From Gautieria morchelliformis (lineage: Eukaryota; Basidiomycota; Agaricomycetes; Gomphales; Gomphaceae), in NCBI GenBank assembly GCA_015179125.1, contig WHVA01000019.1:124001-188000 (forward strand): a stretch of 64,000 bases of DNA. The letters are read 5' to 3'. This document shows positions 21,211 to 32,354 of the stretch, piece after piece (the first letter of the stretch is position 1; each line of letters begins with the position of its first letter). Made by a program: the position numbers and the translations under genes. Under the pieces are notes generated by a model. That model did no database searches, was not told where the DNA came from, and was given only the letters and a program-made list of their open reading frames with translations.

Positions 21211-21834
21211 CGTGCTCGAACGCACACATCGACCCACGGCAGCTTTTTAACCATACCGTCTCCACATATTGAGCTACGCACGCGTCTCGAGTGAGCACTT
21301 CGCTATGACGTCCCCGCGTATGCAGCATGCCAGACGCTTCATACTACTTGGCTTGGGAGCAAAATCGACCGCGGCATATGGAATATGATAACTAAAATCT
21401 CTGTGAGTGAATCGGTACCAACCGTACCGGCCCTTTCCAGATGAAATCTGTGCGCGGACTGGTGACTGCAAGGATGGCATCAGCAGTCTCGAAGACCATC
21501 GATACCTTTCGGCCTTTGTTTGCTAGGTATGCAGAGATGTTGTGAAAGAATAAGCACCTACCATGGTTAGGCCCGGCATCTGAACGACGGACTCTTGGGC
21601 TGATTTTCCACCGCCGACGACCACAATCGACACGGCGTCCTTCTCTGAGGGTGGTGATTCTGGGATTTCCCTATGATACCGTCTACTTCGGCACTGAACC
21701 GGCTGGAATGTAATACTGGACCGTGGAAGCCAGCGTTTTTCGCACTGGCAGGGGACAACGACGGTGGGATAAATGGGTTGCTGCATCCCTTCACAGTACA
21801 GGTCAAAACCAAAAATATCCAAATAGCTGCACCA

Positions 21835-21965
21835 TTCGTGCATGCGGTTCCCGTGCACTGTACGTGGATACGGCGGTTCCCGTGCACCGTACGTGCATAT
21901 GGCGGACGGTGGACGTGAACCGTACGTGGAGAGGGCGTACGATTCGAGTGCACCATACGTCGGTA
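21835..21965. repeat. Second cluster of CGTACGTG repeats
   Basis: Same units and same orientation as at 20985-21210: ATGCGGTTCCCGTGCACTG, CCGTACGTGCATATGGCGG, ACGTGAACCGTACGTGG. It implies duplication of the cluster within the 2.1 kb element. Confidence 0.65.
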
Positions 21966-22360
21966 GGGCGCACGAAGGCTTCTTGGGGACCACACCCGAA
22001 GAGATCCAGGAGGCAGTCAATGTGAACGTCGTTGGCGCGTTTGCTTTCGTGAGGGAGACCATTTTGGGTTTCAAAGACTTGCCGTGAGTGATTATTGATC
22101 ATTGCCTAGTATATACTTCTCATTTGTCAGCTGTAAACCGACTCACATCTGCTGGAAAGCGAGGCACGCTCCTTTTCACGGGTGCGACTGAGAGGGAAGA
22201 AGACGACTTCCTGCTTGCCACGGGAAGGTTCGGTATTCGCGCTCGGTCCCAGAGTTTGAGCAAAGTATTCGGGAAGCAGGATATCCATTCATTCTGATTC
22301 TGTTGTCCCCATTTATTTTCGTGTGCTACTACAGATAAATGTGAACATGTGCCACTCTGT

Positions 22361-22679
22361 TATAAGCCACGACAAAAAGCATCGCTAAGTGAAATTAAAA
22401 TGTACGCTAAGTGGATTTAAAACAGTACGTTAAGTGAAATCAAAACTGTAGCCTCAGAGCCCTTTAAAGAAGACACTGGTGTAGATCTGCAGTAGTACAT
22501 GACCAGGGATTTTTTTTACTGCACACTGAATTTCACTTAGCCATATTTTTTGTGATGGCTTATAATGCAACAGGACCTGTTATTATTATTTTTTTTTTTT
22601 TGTTTTCACTGTACAGTTTTAATTTCACTTAGCATACAGTTTTAACTTCACTTAGCAATGTTTTTTGTCATGGCCTATA
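22361..22679. mobile_element. MITE-like repeat with TATA.. ends and internal TTCACTTAGC repeats
   Basis: The left end TATAAGCCACGACAAAAAGC and the right end (reverse complement of TTTTTTGTCATGGCCTATA) are inverted copies. The motif GCTAAGTGAAAT and its complement recur several times, including a third end-like copy at 22531-22564. TA at both borders would suit a Tc1/mariner-type MITE. It may be a composite of two units. Confidence 0.55.
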
Positions 22680-23088
22680 ATGGAGTAGCACATGATCAAA
22701 TTTTGATTCACCGTACACCTTTATTTCACCCCAAGACTGTGATTATTATGATGTCTGGGGTCTAAGGGTTCATGCCGACCCATCCGCTGATAAATCGCGA
22801 CCGACACAGTGGTGCGGCGGCTAAAAATGAAGCTGGTCAGTCCGGCTTTCCATAAAGATGAGAGTAGCGATCAAGATGGTGATCAATACCAGAGAAAAAT
22901 GGAGAGGCGGTCACCTGTCTCGCTTGCATAGTGTATATGATAGAAAGGGCTCACAAAATGGCACCCAGAAATAAAATAAAATAAAAAACAATAAAAACTC
23001 GTCTGCACCTGCGACATGTCTGTCTGAAAGTCAAATGACTTATGGTTAGAGAAGACGTTGCCATAGAAGAAATGAGATGTTTACTGGA

Positions 23089-23880
23089 CTAAGAGCCGGC
23101 AACGAGAATGCCAGTAAAGACAAGTAAGGTGCCGACAGAAGCTGTTGTGGTTAAGAAATGTCCCCTAAAAAGCCATTCCAGATGAGGCAAATGATATCTA
23201 CCGTAGCTCTCGTCCATCAAATTTGTCCAGGGGTGAGAGGCCCATGGGTGGCAGCTCTGATATCCAACCACAGCTATGTATGTCTGAATTACGTACTCGC
23301 AATGACAATAAAAAAAATACAGCTACCTGAACAATCAATGCGCACATAGCAGTGTCTGCCATCACCTGAGCTCTGGAGACCAGTGCTGCCTGAGCCAAGC
23401 ACTCCCGGTTGGAGTGAATGAATGGAAGAGGAGTGAATGTTATGCTGGCTGGACCCAAACGGTATAGTCTGCCGTAGCCCATGATACAGCGCTACGACCC
23501 GAAATGCGACCATTCTGAACTCACCCGATAGAGAAAGCTATGCTGGAAAATATCCACGTGAAGCAAAAATTAAGAAATATAAGATTCCATGGCGCCTTTT
23601 TGGGAAAGATGGAGAAAAGGAGGAGGACGGGAAGTCCAATGTGACCACCGATTATCTCTAGCGCAAGGTATATGGCCTTCTGTTGCCGCAGCTCTGTAAA
23701 AGATCCGAACTAATCAGACGAAGAGGGCAGTAACTGTAATCAATGAATTTCACATACCTTCATCTTGTCGATTCAGGCTGTCCAGGAAAGTTGAGGCAGT
23801 CGGTGTGAGCAGGAGTTGCACATTGCCGGCACTGTGTCCATAAATTGGGCTAGTACAGCTACATGTCAGATGCTTCTGCA
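23089..23880 (-). pseudogene. Captured 5' part of a multi-span membrane protein gene
   Basis: Minus-strand exons with usable splice sites read LLLTPTASTFLDSLNRQDE / ELRQQKAIYLALEIIGGHIG .. LPVLLLFSIFPKKAPW .. FLNFCFTWIFSSIAFSIG / LYRLGPASITFTPL .. CLAQAALVSRAQVMADTAM / TYIAVVGYQS. This order (GGHIGLP, hydrophobic segment, LNFCFTWI, second segment, CLAQAALV) resembles a family of seven-helix membrane proteins common in Agaricomycetes whose function I cannot name. Introns are about 60, 57 and 46 bases, each with GT and AG ends. The last exon runs to a stop at 23089-23091 well before the usual length, and no start codon is clear. It lies inside the hAT-like element, so it was probably picked up from elsewhere. 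Confidence 0.65.
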
Positions 23881-25780
23881 AAGTGGCAACTTGTGACCGA
23901 CGACATTACCGTTCAGATCATGTTGGATCTGTGCTGTCAACTCCGAGTCGTCTGCACCAGAATTCCCGCAGAACAATTCAATTGCAACACCTTGGATTTC
24001 ATTGTTTGAGCAGCAGCCACGACTTCCAAGACAAAGGCCGAAGGATGACAGCTTTGGTTGGCACTTCATTGATGGTGGAGGGATGAAAAAACAGTTGACA
24101 AATTTTTCATCTAATCCATAACTTTTTTTGGAACTACAGTTACACATTTTGGGACTTCGCAAACGACGATCCACACTGGCACCGGCAATTTAGTTTCCCA
24201 CCCAAAAGCCCGGGCTTCCGAACACGAAGCTGAGTTCTTCTCTTGGGCTTTTGGGGGCCTGGGCTCGGCTCGGCTCGGGCTTTTAAGGGCCAGGCTCGAG
24301 GGCGTTGGCATTACTGGGAGCAAGGTCTATAGACCTGTGGACCTGGACCACTATGGGCGCTGAAGGAATGCTGAGGTCACACCATAGAGAGTAAGCACAG
24401 CACACGACGAAGCATGAGTTGGAGCTGCAATGGTGCTGAGTAATGGAAGGATGAGACTCCGCTCGTCATCCTCTCTCTTCCTCGCACCATCAGCACCATT
24501 GCAGCGGTCCCGCCGTCGTGTTGTTTTGCACCTACCCACCGTCCCTCGTGTCCAGGTTGGGCTGAGTTCGAAACTCTGTCTGACCTCACATGCGAGGATC
24601 ACAGATTCGTTCCTGCGATGATGCGATTACGTCAGCCGCAAAACGCCGGAGATCACGTGACCCCCCCAGCTCTTGGCCGTCACATGCCTCGTGCTCCCTC
24701 ACGAATCTGCGATCTCTCTCCCCCCCCTGACACTGCGAAAAGCTTTGAAGCACCGTGCCAAAGTTTTCGCTGCACTCGCTTAGTCGGGAACCTGACCTTA
24801 CTCAGCTGTCACACATGCCGCGCCACTAGAGACCGGTGTTGCTGGTGCAGCCCTTGTTGAAGGAGCTTTAAAATTATATTTTAGGCTTAAATCTAATATG
24901 TCGATTATTTGGAACGTGTAATCACGCGATACAAAAAACAGTGACATTAACATGGAACGAAGTTTTGGTAATTATATACGGGGTTATCATCAGTATCGAA
25001 AAAGGATTGTGATTTATTAATTGGAATGTAGGATGGAAAAGGGACAATTGACTGAGATTTGGTACAAAAATCTGGCTTGCACATGTGATTATGCGGAAGC
25101 AGGAATTTTTCTATAATGACGTTGAATTTAGGAGATATGTTTTGTAGAACGGATCCTGCTCTGTTGAGAAACAGTGGTAGATGCATTACATTGCTGTAGA
25201 AGCATGGGGGGATGATATGGTAGGTATTTACACTTTTGGTATTGCGATAATGGAATTGATTTGGTTGGAGGTGACCCTTGGGGAGATTGGTGAGGAAGGG
25301 AACACAGTCTATGTTTTTAGTTCGGGCATTGGCAACGATTGCAGACTTGTCGAAAAATGTGAGTAATTGTATTCAATACAATTTACAGTGTTTTCAGCGA
25401 GGTAGGGTTGAAGGAAAGGAAAACAGAAGATAAACGTCATTCTGTTCAGGTATTTATTTGAATAAAGTTATAAAATCTCGGGGGAGAGTAATAACGTCTG
25501 TTTGTTAAGATCAAGAAATGGCGTTGGACGCGTTGAAAAGATATTGTAACATTAAGGTGGTTTTGTTGTTCGTTGTATCAGCTGTATAAGAAGTGCGTTT
25601 TGACTTTTTTTTTACATAAGTGAGGGGTTCAACGATTTGTGTTTTAACGAATTTCAGGAATGAAAATTTTTACCCAGTTCCACAATGTATACTAATTATA
25701 TACACGTCAGTGTATTGATCTGTGTACGTGTTATGTATCTATCTGTGTGGGGATGGTGCTAGTGGGGAGGTCTATGGTGT

Positions 25781-25806
25781 GGTCTATGGACCGCGGTCCA
25801 TAGACC
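25781..25806. repeat. Perfect 26-base palindrome
   Basis: GGTCTATGGACCG and its exact reverse complement abut with no spacer. A related shorter palindrome (AGGTCTATAGACCT) lies at 24327-24340. Both are inside the hAT-like element, the longer one about 75 bases from its right end. Confidence 0.85.
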
Positions 25807-25888
25807 TGTCTCCCAGCGGCACGGAACTTCTGGCAGGCTCGGGCCAAGCCCGGGCTTGAGCCCGAGCCCGCAGAACACTAGTTGTCCC

Positions 25889-27147
25889 TCATGCTCGCGT
25901 GGCAAGCTGCAGTAGTGGTGATGTGGAATGATAATTAGCTGTGATGATGGTTTGGTGCCGTTGTCGAAACAAACAACCGAGGTGACGGTCGTAGAATCGT
26001 TGTCGCGGGCCTTGTCCCAAGGCTTTACAGTCCCTGCGCTCGTCGCACCAAGTATCAGAGGGCGACAGACTCTTCGACCAGGATGTTGAGGTCAACTTCG
26101 CTTCACCTCCTGTGGCAAAAGCCAGAGGATATATGACGATTTCTCATTTCTCACTCAGCCTTTTATGCTCGTCAAGTCAACTCTTGACGCCAGGGCCATA
26201 AGGTAATCAACGGCAGATCAAGGACTGAACAAGGGGAGATATACAAGGGGCTTCAGGGGGTTTCAATATATTAATAAGCCTTTCCCATCAATATCTCGTG
26301 GCAACGTTATGACCTAGCTGGTACCTAGTGAAGAGTAGAACACGGCCGGGGAGCTAAAAAATAATGAAGTTGGAGTCTTAACTGTTAGTATATAATCCGG
26401 GGGTCAGTCCGTTGGCACCTCCCGTCGAAGATGCCGCTTTTTCCGACGTAGCAAAGGACATTGAAATGACAATCTGAAAATGGTGTGGAATTTGAAACTT
26501 TCCTTGATGATACAGTATGCTCAAGAGCCATGGAGAACTGTCCGTCATCTATGTGAATAGTAGCAGCTGCGCAATGTGAAATGCTAAGGACTCGTGACCA
26601 TTCTCGATTGATGTGCTCCTGGAAATTGGCTTCCCTTTCGCAATTCCTCTTTTCTCCAAGACACACACATAGTCACCGTAGCTTCAGATATTAGGGCTGA
26701 TCACAGTAGAGGATTTGGCTAGGATTTGATGACGATTTGACCGAGGATTTCGATTTTTCTAGAACACCTGACAATGCCCCGAAATCGCGATTTAACTGTG
26801 ATTAGCCTGTTTTGAAACTGGATTTGAGAGGATTTGAGAATGCTGGTGCCGGAGACGGCAGGGTGGCTCTCTCACCGGTCTGTCAGCTGAAGGTAGGTTC
26901 TGCGCTATAATGTATCCCTAAAAAATCCAAAGTAACATATGTGAAAGCATTAATTTACCTTTAGGTGTCCTCTTAAAATAACAAATAACATAGATCAAGA
27001 GAAACTCAAAATTATATAAAAATATATAAGAGAAACACTGAATAATAAGAAAAAAAGATGGAACTATGTATTTTTTAGAGTTTTTACTCAATTGACCAGA
27101 TTCAAAGGATTGCACAGGTGTCATAACTGGTTGGCGGCATGGCCTTG
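25889..27147. other. Start codon and upstream flank of copy C, then unassigned DNA
   Basis: The ATG of F-box copy C is at 25892 (minus), followed by its 5' flank to about 26340, similar to 18344-18790. 26385-26666 has a short minus-strand open frame (NREWSRVLSISHCAAATIHI) that could be another F-box-family relic but shows no decisive motif. 26690-27147 is AT-rich with no recognised feature. Confidence 0.45.
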
Positions 27148-28077
27148 TGTCATGACCTGTCTATTTCCCTTACCCTGCTGCCTCTATGTTCCCCCTTGTC
27201 ACTCCCTAGCATCTTCGCCAGAGTTCGCCTCACCCTTCGACCACTCTTCCTCTATGTCCAATCTATTCGCTGTTCGCCCCATTTTCTGAACTGCTATTTG
27301 CTGCTTGCACATTTCACCAGCAGGCACGCCATCAAATACAATCAATACCATTTACCCGGCGTGATGGTCCATCACTAGCCCCATCATCTTCTCGATCCAA
27401 CCCCTTTGGGTGTTCATATGGCCAGGATACGTTTGCGGGACGTCCCGTTCGTAGGTCGTGTGGGATCAACCCAGTAGACGAAGAGTCCATGCAGGGTAGC
27501 ATGTATGCAGGTCCCAAGACATGGTTTCGTACATAAGTGCATTCACCACCTTTACTCTCCGTCGTTTCATGTTCGCACTCCTCCCTCACTCTACTGTATG
27601 TTTATTCCATCTATTCCATGTCATGACTGCGCACCCCTATCCAACCCCAACTCATGATGGCTTCTTTCCTATTCGCTGATACCTTATGAGCATTCAATAT
27701 AAGTAGTTTGCATTCGCATGTACATTCCCCAGTTCAATTATCATATGTCGTCCATCTTGTGCAAACTTGACCTTGCTGTGGAGATCCCTATCTTCGACCA
27801 GAAGAGGATTTAGGCATCACTGGTGAGTTCTCATACTTCATCTTCGTTACCTTAGCCTTCGAACTATTTTCTGTGCTGTTGGCAAAGGGCCCCGAAGGAG
27901 TACCTTCGCCGGCGAAGGGATTGTCGCTACTTAGACAGACCTTCCGTGACACCTTGCATGTTGCATCGTCAAGTGCCACAGGCTATTCTCGCTACGACTG
28001 TAGATAGGGCGAGCTCCGTTCAGGAATCCCTCTTATCTTGTGAACATTTGTTGGTCCACCTATTCGCCAAACGGCAT
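27148..28077 (+). repeat. TGTCA-family LTR, 3'-truncated
   Basis: It starts TGTCATGACCTGTCTATTTC and follows the family through the CATTCAATATAAGTAG TATA-like box near 27695, ending abruptly at ACGGCAT. There the next element begins with TGTTTTGG. The last roughly 90 bases of the family consensus are missing and were not found on the far side. Confidence 0.7.
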
Positions 28078-29135
28078 TGTTTTGGAACCCGTTGAACTAA
28101 ATGTAAAACTGTGGTGTTAAACACAATTCTAAAGTTCAATCAGAGATTTGACTTTACAAGCACACACAAGCTTCGAAACTATTTTAAGGGAGAACCCAAT
28201 TAAGAAATTATACTCCGGTGAACAATCAGAATCAGTATTGGTACAGGAAGTGTAGCAATAGAGATTTAACTGAACACGTGTAGTTCTTAGATTGTGCAAT
28301 ACTTTGTGAGGTCAAAGAATGTTATTAGGTGTCCAAGGGTCCAGATACTTTAAGGGGGAAAGCTACCTAGAGTCTTAGGACTGCGGGTCGAGTGAATTAA
28401 AGACAACAATAATCCCCAAGACGTGAAAAGATAGTTCTGCACTTGAACTCTTCCTCAGTTCAAGTATGTCATTATTCTTGTGGCTTTTCTGGTTTTCCAA
28501 CTCAACAAACGTAGGATATTAACTCACTTACCCTGAGTTAGGTTAATATCTGCAGTGCGTTGATTGATCAAGAAAGATCAATTACTCAAAAGGCTATTAA
28601 CCCACTTAACTCAGAGTTAAGTTAATAAACTATTGCGTGAATTGAATAACTAATAACCAAGTCTTTTAGATCACTGCTCAGAGTGGCGTCTAATGGTACA
28701 GGATTACTAATCAGTTACTCTTAGTAATGTTGCTGTTCGCAGCGCGATTATTCAGAGCCTGCTGCAATTAAAATAGAGCACTCTTGTCCTTCTCAGAGCC
28801 AATCAGAGTTGCTGCAATCTTAGACTGTAGCCAAGTCAGTGAGCCAGTACTTCGGTACAAGGCTGTGTTGAAGTCACACTTCAGTTACTCAAGGTATGAG
28901 TGGTTTTGGTGAAAGATGATTGATTGCTTCACTGCTAAAACTGCAGGCTATTTATACTGCATCTATCTAGCTTATATAACTACTGCCAGGAACCTTGTAG
29001 AGGCTTCTACTACTGTGAAGAACCTTGTGGAAGCTTAGAGAAGCTTCAGGAAATGTTTGGAAACTATTGGAAGGCTGTGGAAGGTTCTATTTCTATATTG
29101 GGTTAAAGTCACGAGGAAATTAGGTAATGTTACCT
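28078..29135 (-). repeat. Putative solo LTR of a second family
   Basis: It abuts the truncated LTR with TGTTTTGGAACC at 28078 (the end, reading minus). On the minus strand it has a TTATATAAG and TATAAATAG promoter-like pair near 28965, downstream of TTCCACAAGGTTCTT and followed by AGCAATCAATCATC. The same arrangement occurs on the plus strand at 42728-43996. It also contains hairpins such as TTAACTCA...TGAGTTAGGTTAA near 28517-28555. The start near 29135 is uncertain and no target duplication was found. Confidence 0.45.
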
Positions 29136-30764
29136 GGGGTTATCAACGGAGGTGAGAGGCACCACACGGCCCGTTATCACGCACAAGCGCATCACTATAG
29201 AATGCCCTCTGCCCTGAGAAATCTGTTGCGGCGGAGCTAGGCCATGCTCTACGCCACTGTCAATATGTTGCCCATCTATGTTTCACTGAACAGATTAGCG
29301 TTCCAGCACGGAACCGCACTGGGACAACGTGGGTCTTGTGCAGGTTTACCCGTGAAATTTTGGGTCGCTGGCAGGACTATACAACATACGTAGTACTAGT
29401 ACAAAGCTCTCAGTACCAATGATATATTGCACGTTTAGGCATAAGTCTTTTAGGATTTATCTATGATTTCCAGTGACCCTAGAAATTATATTAAATATTC
29501 AGTTGCTAGGAGCGGGAAATTCCCAACCGGCCGCTTCCTCAGACTCTTAAATTCGAAGGACAAGCTTTCAAGATCACGGCCCCAGAACAAAACACCCGTC
29601 ATCCATGAGCGTGAAAAAAAAAACAGTTTCTGTGGTCTCTGTTTGCTGCAGTTTTAGGACCCATCGGAAGCCTTGGGGTATAAGTATAAATAGCTTATCC
29701 GATATCTGTCAGAAATATTACTGTATTGTCCTCGAGTAGACACCTTTATTGAAATTGTGCGTGCGTGGGAGTCTTCCCACAACTCCGGATGTTGTCACCG
29801 CATGCAGATGTGCCACTCGACAGCTCACGGTAAAATTTCCACAACCGAATGCCGTTGACGCCCTATGAATGAGCTTGATTTCAGCACTTGCTCTTGACTG
29901 CCCCATTACAATGGCGGCACCGGTACACGACGCGCCACGCACCTGCTGGAAGTCCAACGCGGCTCATGATGCAATGTCAGCGATATCCATGCTCGCGTAC
30001 ACGACCGACACGAACGGATAGAACGAATATACTGGTGTGCCCCCATCCCACTACAGTTACGTACTTTTCACGCCGGCGCTGCATCCGCGTTACGGTCCAT
30101 CCTCCCACTCCCCATCCTATAGTCACTCACTTAAACCACACCCACAGCCACCTCACTCCACTTCAACTCGACGCATATCCCGTCCTGTAAACTTACCAGG
30201 GTAGACATAATGTTCAGAATGGCATGGGTTCGCATCGGTACGTGCTACACGCTCATATATCCTTCAAGTTGGGCCTACTCCGGTCTGCGGCCTGCCTTGC
30301 ACAATGCGCTGCTACTCACTACATAATATTTGCTATTCGCGCCCCTTACCGTGCCTGGAAGGGGGAGCTGGTGACTGGTGATCACGATGGCAACTAACGC
30401 ACACGTGAAGGGGACTCCACTGCAGTTCCTCGTGTTGTCGGTGCGTATCACATCACGTATTCGTGTGTCCATAGCTTGAAGCTCGATGGCTTGGGGCATT
30501 CTGACGTCCTGGCCATAAACTTAAACTCACGGCAACATGTATGTTATTGGTTGTCACTCACTAGCCCAGACCGTAAAAACGTACAACGTAATTCTCCACT
30601 TTGTCATACGATCCTGAGCTCAGTCGGGGGGGGCGCTCCCCGACATAGTCACGGTATGATGTTATTTGACTGTTACTTCACCTTGAATCTAGGGACCTCC
30701 TCAGCTGCCCCCCCACCACGCCAGATAGTCGCGTGGTGGTGCTGGTAGGAAAACATAACATGCG
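29136..30764. other. Unassigned intergenic DNA
   Basis: No gene, RNA or clear repeat was recognised. Short open frames at 29463-29657, 29888-30190 and 30476-30748 lack motifs and start contexts. A G-run (GTCGGGGGGGGCG near 30628) and C-rich stretch precede the gag-like ORF on the minus strand. Confidence 0.4.
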
Positions 30765-32024
30765 CTACACATGTGCCCTGACGGGCCCCGGGCCCGGGTC
30801 GGGCTCGGGATCGGGAGCATTTTGTGCTCTCGGTTCCGGGGGCATTTTGTGCCTGGTGTCCCCGGTCAGTCCCGCGTTGTGGATCCATAGCCTGCTGCTG
30901 TAGGCTGCGCGCGCTTGCCGTGCGTCTTGTACGGCTTGCGTGAGCTGCTCGTCGGGTAGCTGGGCGGTGTGGCTGTGGGCCACCGTTTCTTCAGCGTTCT
31001 TCGCTAGTAGTTCGAGTGCCCGTGTGTGGCGGCGCGCGGCTGCGGCTTCTTTACGCTGCCAGTGTGCGACTTCGAGCTCCAAGCTCTCGGTCGTCGTTTC
31101 AGAGTCAGGCTCTGAGGCGACCTGATCCCTAACGATCTGTTGGATCATTTTACGGCTGTCCGTCGGGGCAGCCGGTTGCTCCTGAGGTCCGTTTCTGAAC
31201 CTTACGTCCTGTTCGACCGGGACGGCTGGCGGCGGCATTCTCTGCTTGTCTCGCTCCTTTCGGCTCACGTCGCGACTGGGTTCGTTAGCTGCGGACTGTC
31301 GCGACCTCGGACGCGTTGTGTCGCATTCCCCACGTGGGCGGAGTGCTTTCTGGACGTCCTCCAGCGTGGCTGCGTCTTGCAGCCTGATCTCCTCTGCCTG
31401 GTGGAGTTCCTTGCCGATTGCCATTAGGGCGGCGGAGGTGGTGTCAAGCTGCGAGGCCAGCTGATCGTGCTTGAGGCGCGTCAGCGTACTTCGGTGCAGC
31501 GCAGCCTGCACCTGTTTGTTCAAGGCCTCTGCCGTCTCGTGGTCGATGGTGTGAGCCCTCGAGCTCTTGCGACTAGAGCTTGAGTATTCCGAGTCCTGAC
31601 CATCGTCTGGGGCTCGTCTCTTATGCCGTCGTCCTCCTTCAGGGACGATCGTCGTCGCTCTAATTCGTGAGCGTCGGTTTGAGTCGTGGCTTTGTGCCCA
31701 CCTCGACGTTGTTGCTCTACCGTCTGACGACGGCGAGACTTCTCTGCCCTTTCCTTTGTCTTTGGGAAGAGAGAGATGGGGGGGCGGCGCCGACTCGTTG
31801 CCCGGCATCGTCTCTTCTTCGGCCATGCTCGACGAGACGTGGTCGGGATTTTCCTCGTCCTCTGCTGAGGGGACGAGGGCGGTGAGATCTACGATCTCTC
31901 CGTCTTCTATCGTCCTGGTCTCTTGGTCCAAGGTAGCATCAGCCGTCGTGTCACTGGGCTGCGCCTGGGGTGTGGACCTCGAGCTCGTTGCTCGTGTCCG
32001 TCTTCGACTGCATGGAATCATCAT
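30765..32024 (-). CDS. Gag-like ORF of an LTR retroelement (419 residues)
   Basis: A hydrophilic protein with an acidic N-terminus (DQETRTIEDGEIVDLTAL), a KDKGKGREVSP block, a Ser/Arg basic region, then a coiled-coil-like centre (AEALNKQVQAALHRS ... ALMAIGKELHQAEEIRLQ) and a Gly/Pro-rich end. There is no zinc knuckle. The N-terminal part and 300 bases of upstream DNA recur at 48995-49587. The upstream DNA begins TGTACAATAG, like an LTR. I therefore read it as the first ORF of an LTR element whose pol is missing. Function beyond this is unknown, and a host gene is not excluded. Confidence 0.5.
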   Translation of the reverse strand: MMIPCSRRRTRATSSRSTPQAQPSDTTADATLDQETRTIEDGEIVDLTALVPSAEDEENPDHVSSSMAEEETMPGNESAPPPHLSLPKDKGKGREVSPSSDGRATTSRWAQSHDSNRRSRIRATTIVPEGGRRHKRRAPDDGQDSEYSSSSRKSSRAHTIDHETAEALNKQVQAALHRSTLTRLKHDQLASQLDTTSAALMAIGKELHQAEEIRLQDAATLEDVQKALRPRGECDTTRPRSRQSAANEPSRDVSRKERDKQRMPPPAVPVEQDVRFRNGPQEQPAAPTDSRKMIQQIVRDQVASEPDSETTTESLELEVAHWQRKEAAAARRHTRALELLAKNAEETVAHSHTAQLPDEQLTQAVQDARQARAAYSSRLWIHNAGLTGDTRHKMPPEPRAQNAPDPEPDPGPGPVRAHV

Positions 32025-32039
32025 GCTCGCAGCCGACAG

Positions 32040-32354
32040 TAGAGGGTCTACTGGAGGGTCTCAACGATGTTTAGTCGTCGACGCAGCGATCTTTTTCAAG
32101 ATTGCTTCGAATCCACTATCGGTTGGTCGCGTGGCAATCAACCGCAGGATAGTTCAAAAAGGTGTAAAGAGTGTCGATCTTAAGACCTTGTATCACAAGG
32201 GCACAACAGAACTTGACCAATGAGTGGTATTCTGAATGCTACGTAGTGACAGGTAAGAGTAAGATGCAATGGGAACCGCCGGCCGGTTCCCACGCATAAA
32301 CTATACAGTGGGTCCCTAAGGGGCCCACTGGGATTATGTAATAACTATTGTACA
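32040..32354 (-). repeat. Putative LTR/leader upstream of gag-like ORF
   Basis: It is similar over about 300 bases to 49260-49587. Shared blocks include the complement of CTATACAGTGGGTCC, CACTCATTGGTCAAGTTCTG and GGTCTTAAGATC. Reading minus it starts TGTACAATAGTT (the other copy TGTTACATTAGT). It holds an internal inverted repeat CAGTGGGCCC/GGGACCCACTG. Confidence 0.5.

Larger units (their letters stand above)
20750..22854. mobile_element. 2.1 kb element with about 105-base terminal inverted repeats
   Basis: 20750-20856 and 22752-22854 are inverted copies of each other, differing by one short indel and very few substitutions, beginning TATGGAAAGCCGGACTGACC. AAGATG flanks the element on both sides (20744-20749 and 22855-22860), compatible with a 6-base target duplication; a TA duplication is the other reading. 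It contains CG-rich repeat clusters and a smaller MITE-like unit. No transposase was seen, so it is non-autonomous, nested in the hAT-like element. Confidence 0.8.
20428..25880. mobile_element. hAT-like DNA transposon, non-autonomous, 5453 bases
   Basis: The ends are perfect inverted repeats of 22 bases, beginning TAGTGTTCTGCGGGCT. They are flanked by the 8-base direct repeat GTTGTCCC (20420-20427 and 25881-25888). Copy B shows the empty site at the start of the same gene, confirming the insertion. An 8-base duplication and a TAGTG terminus fit the hAT superfamily. The subterminal regions are rich in GGGCTCGGGC-type motifs on both strands, possible transposase-binding sites. No transposase ORF or dimerisation domain is visible. 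Inside are the inverted-repeat element 20750-22854, a host gene fragment at 23089-23880 and another GC-rich end-like motif cluster at 24195-24300. Confidence 0.85.

Noticed and set aside
20985..21965. Possible CRISPR-like array
   Set aside because: Units vary in length and sequence, occur in both orientations and have no unique spacers. The window is eukaryotic.
20898..22025. Cluster of overlapping short open frames on both strands
   Set aside because: They come from the CG-rich CGTACGTG repeats, which translate into repetitive Arg/Val/Thr strings in every frame.
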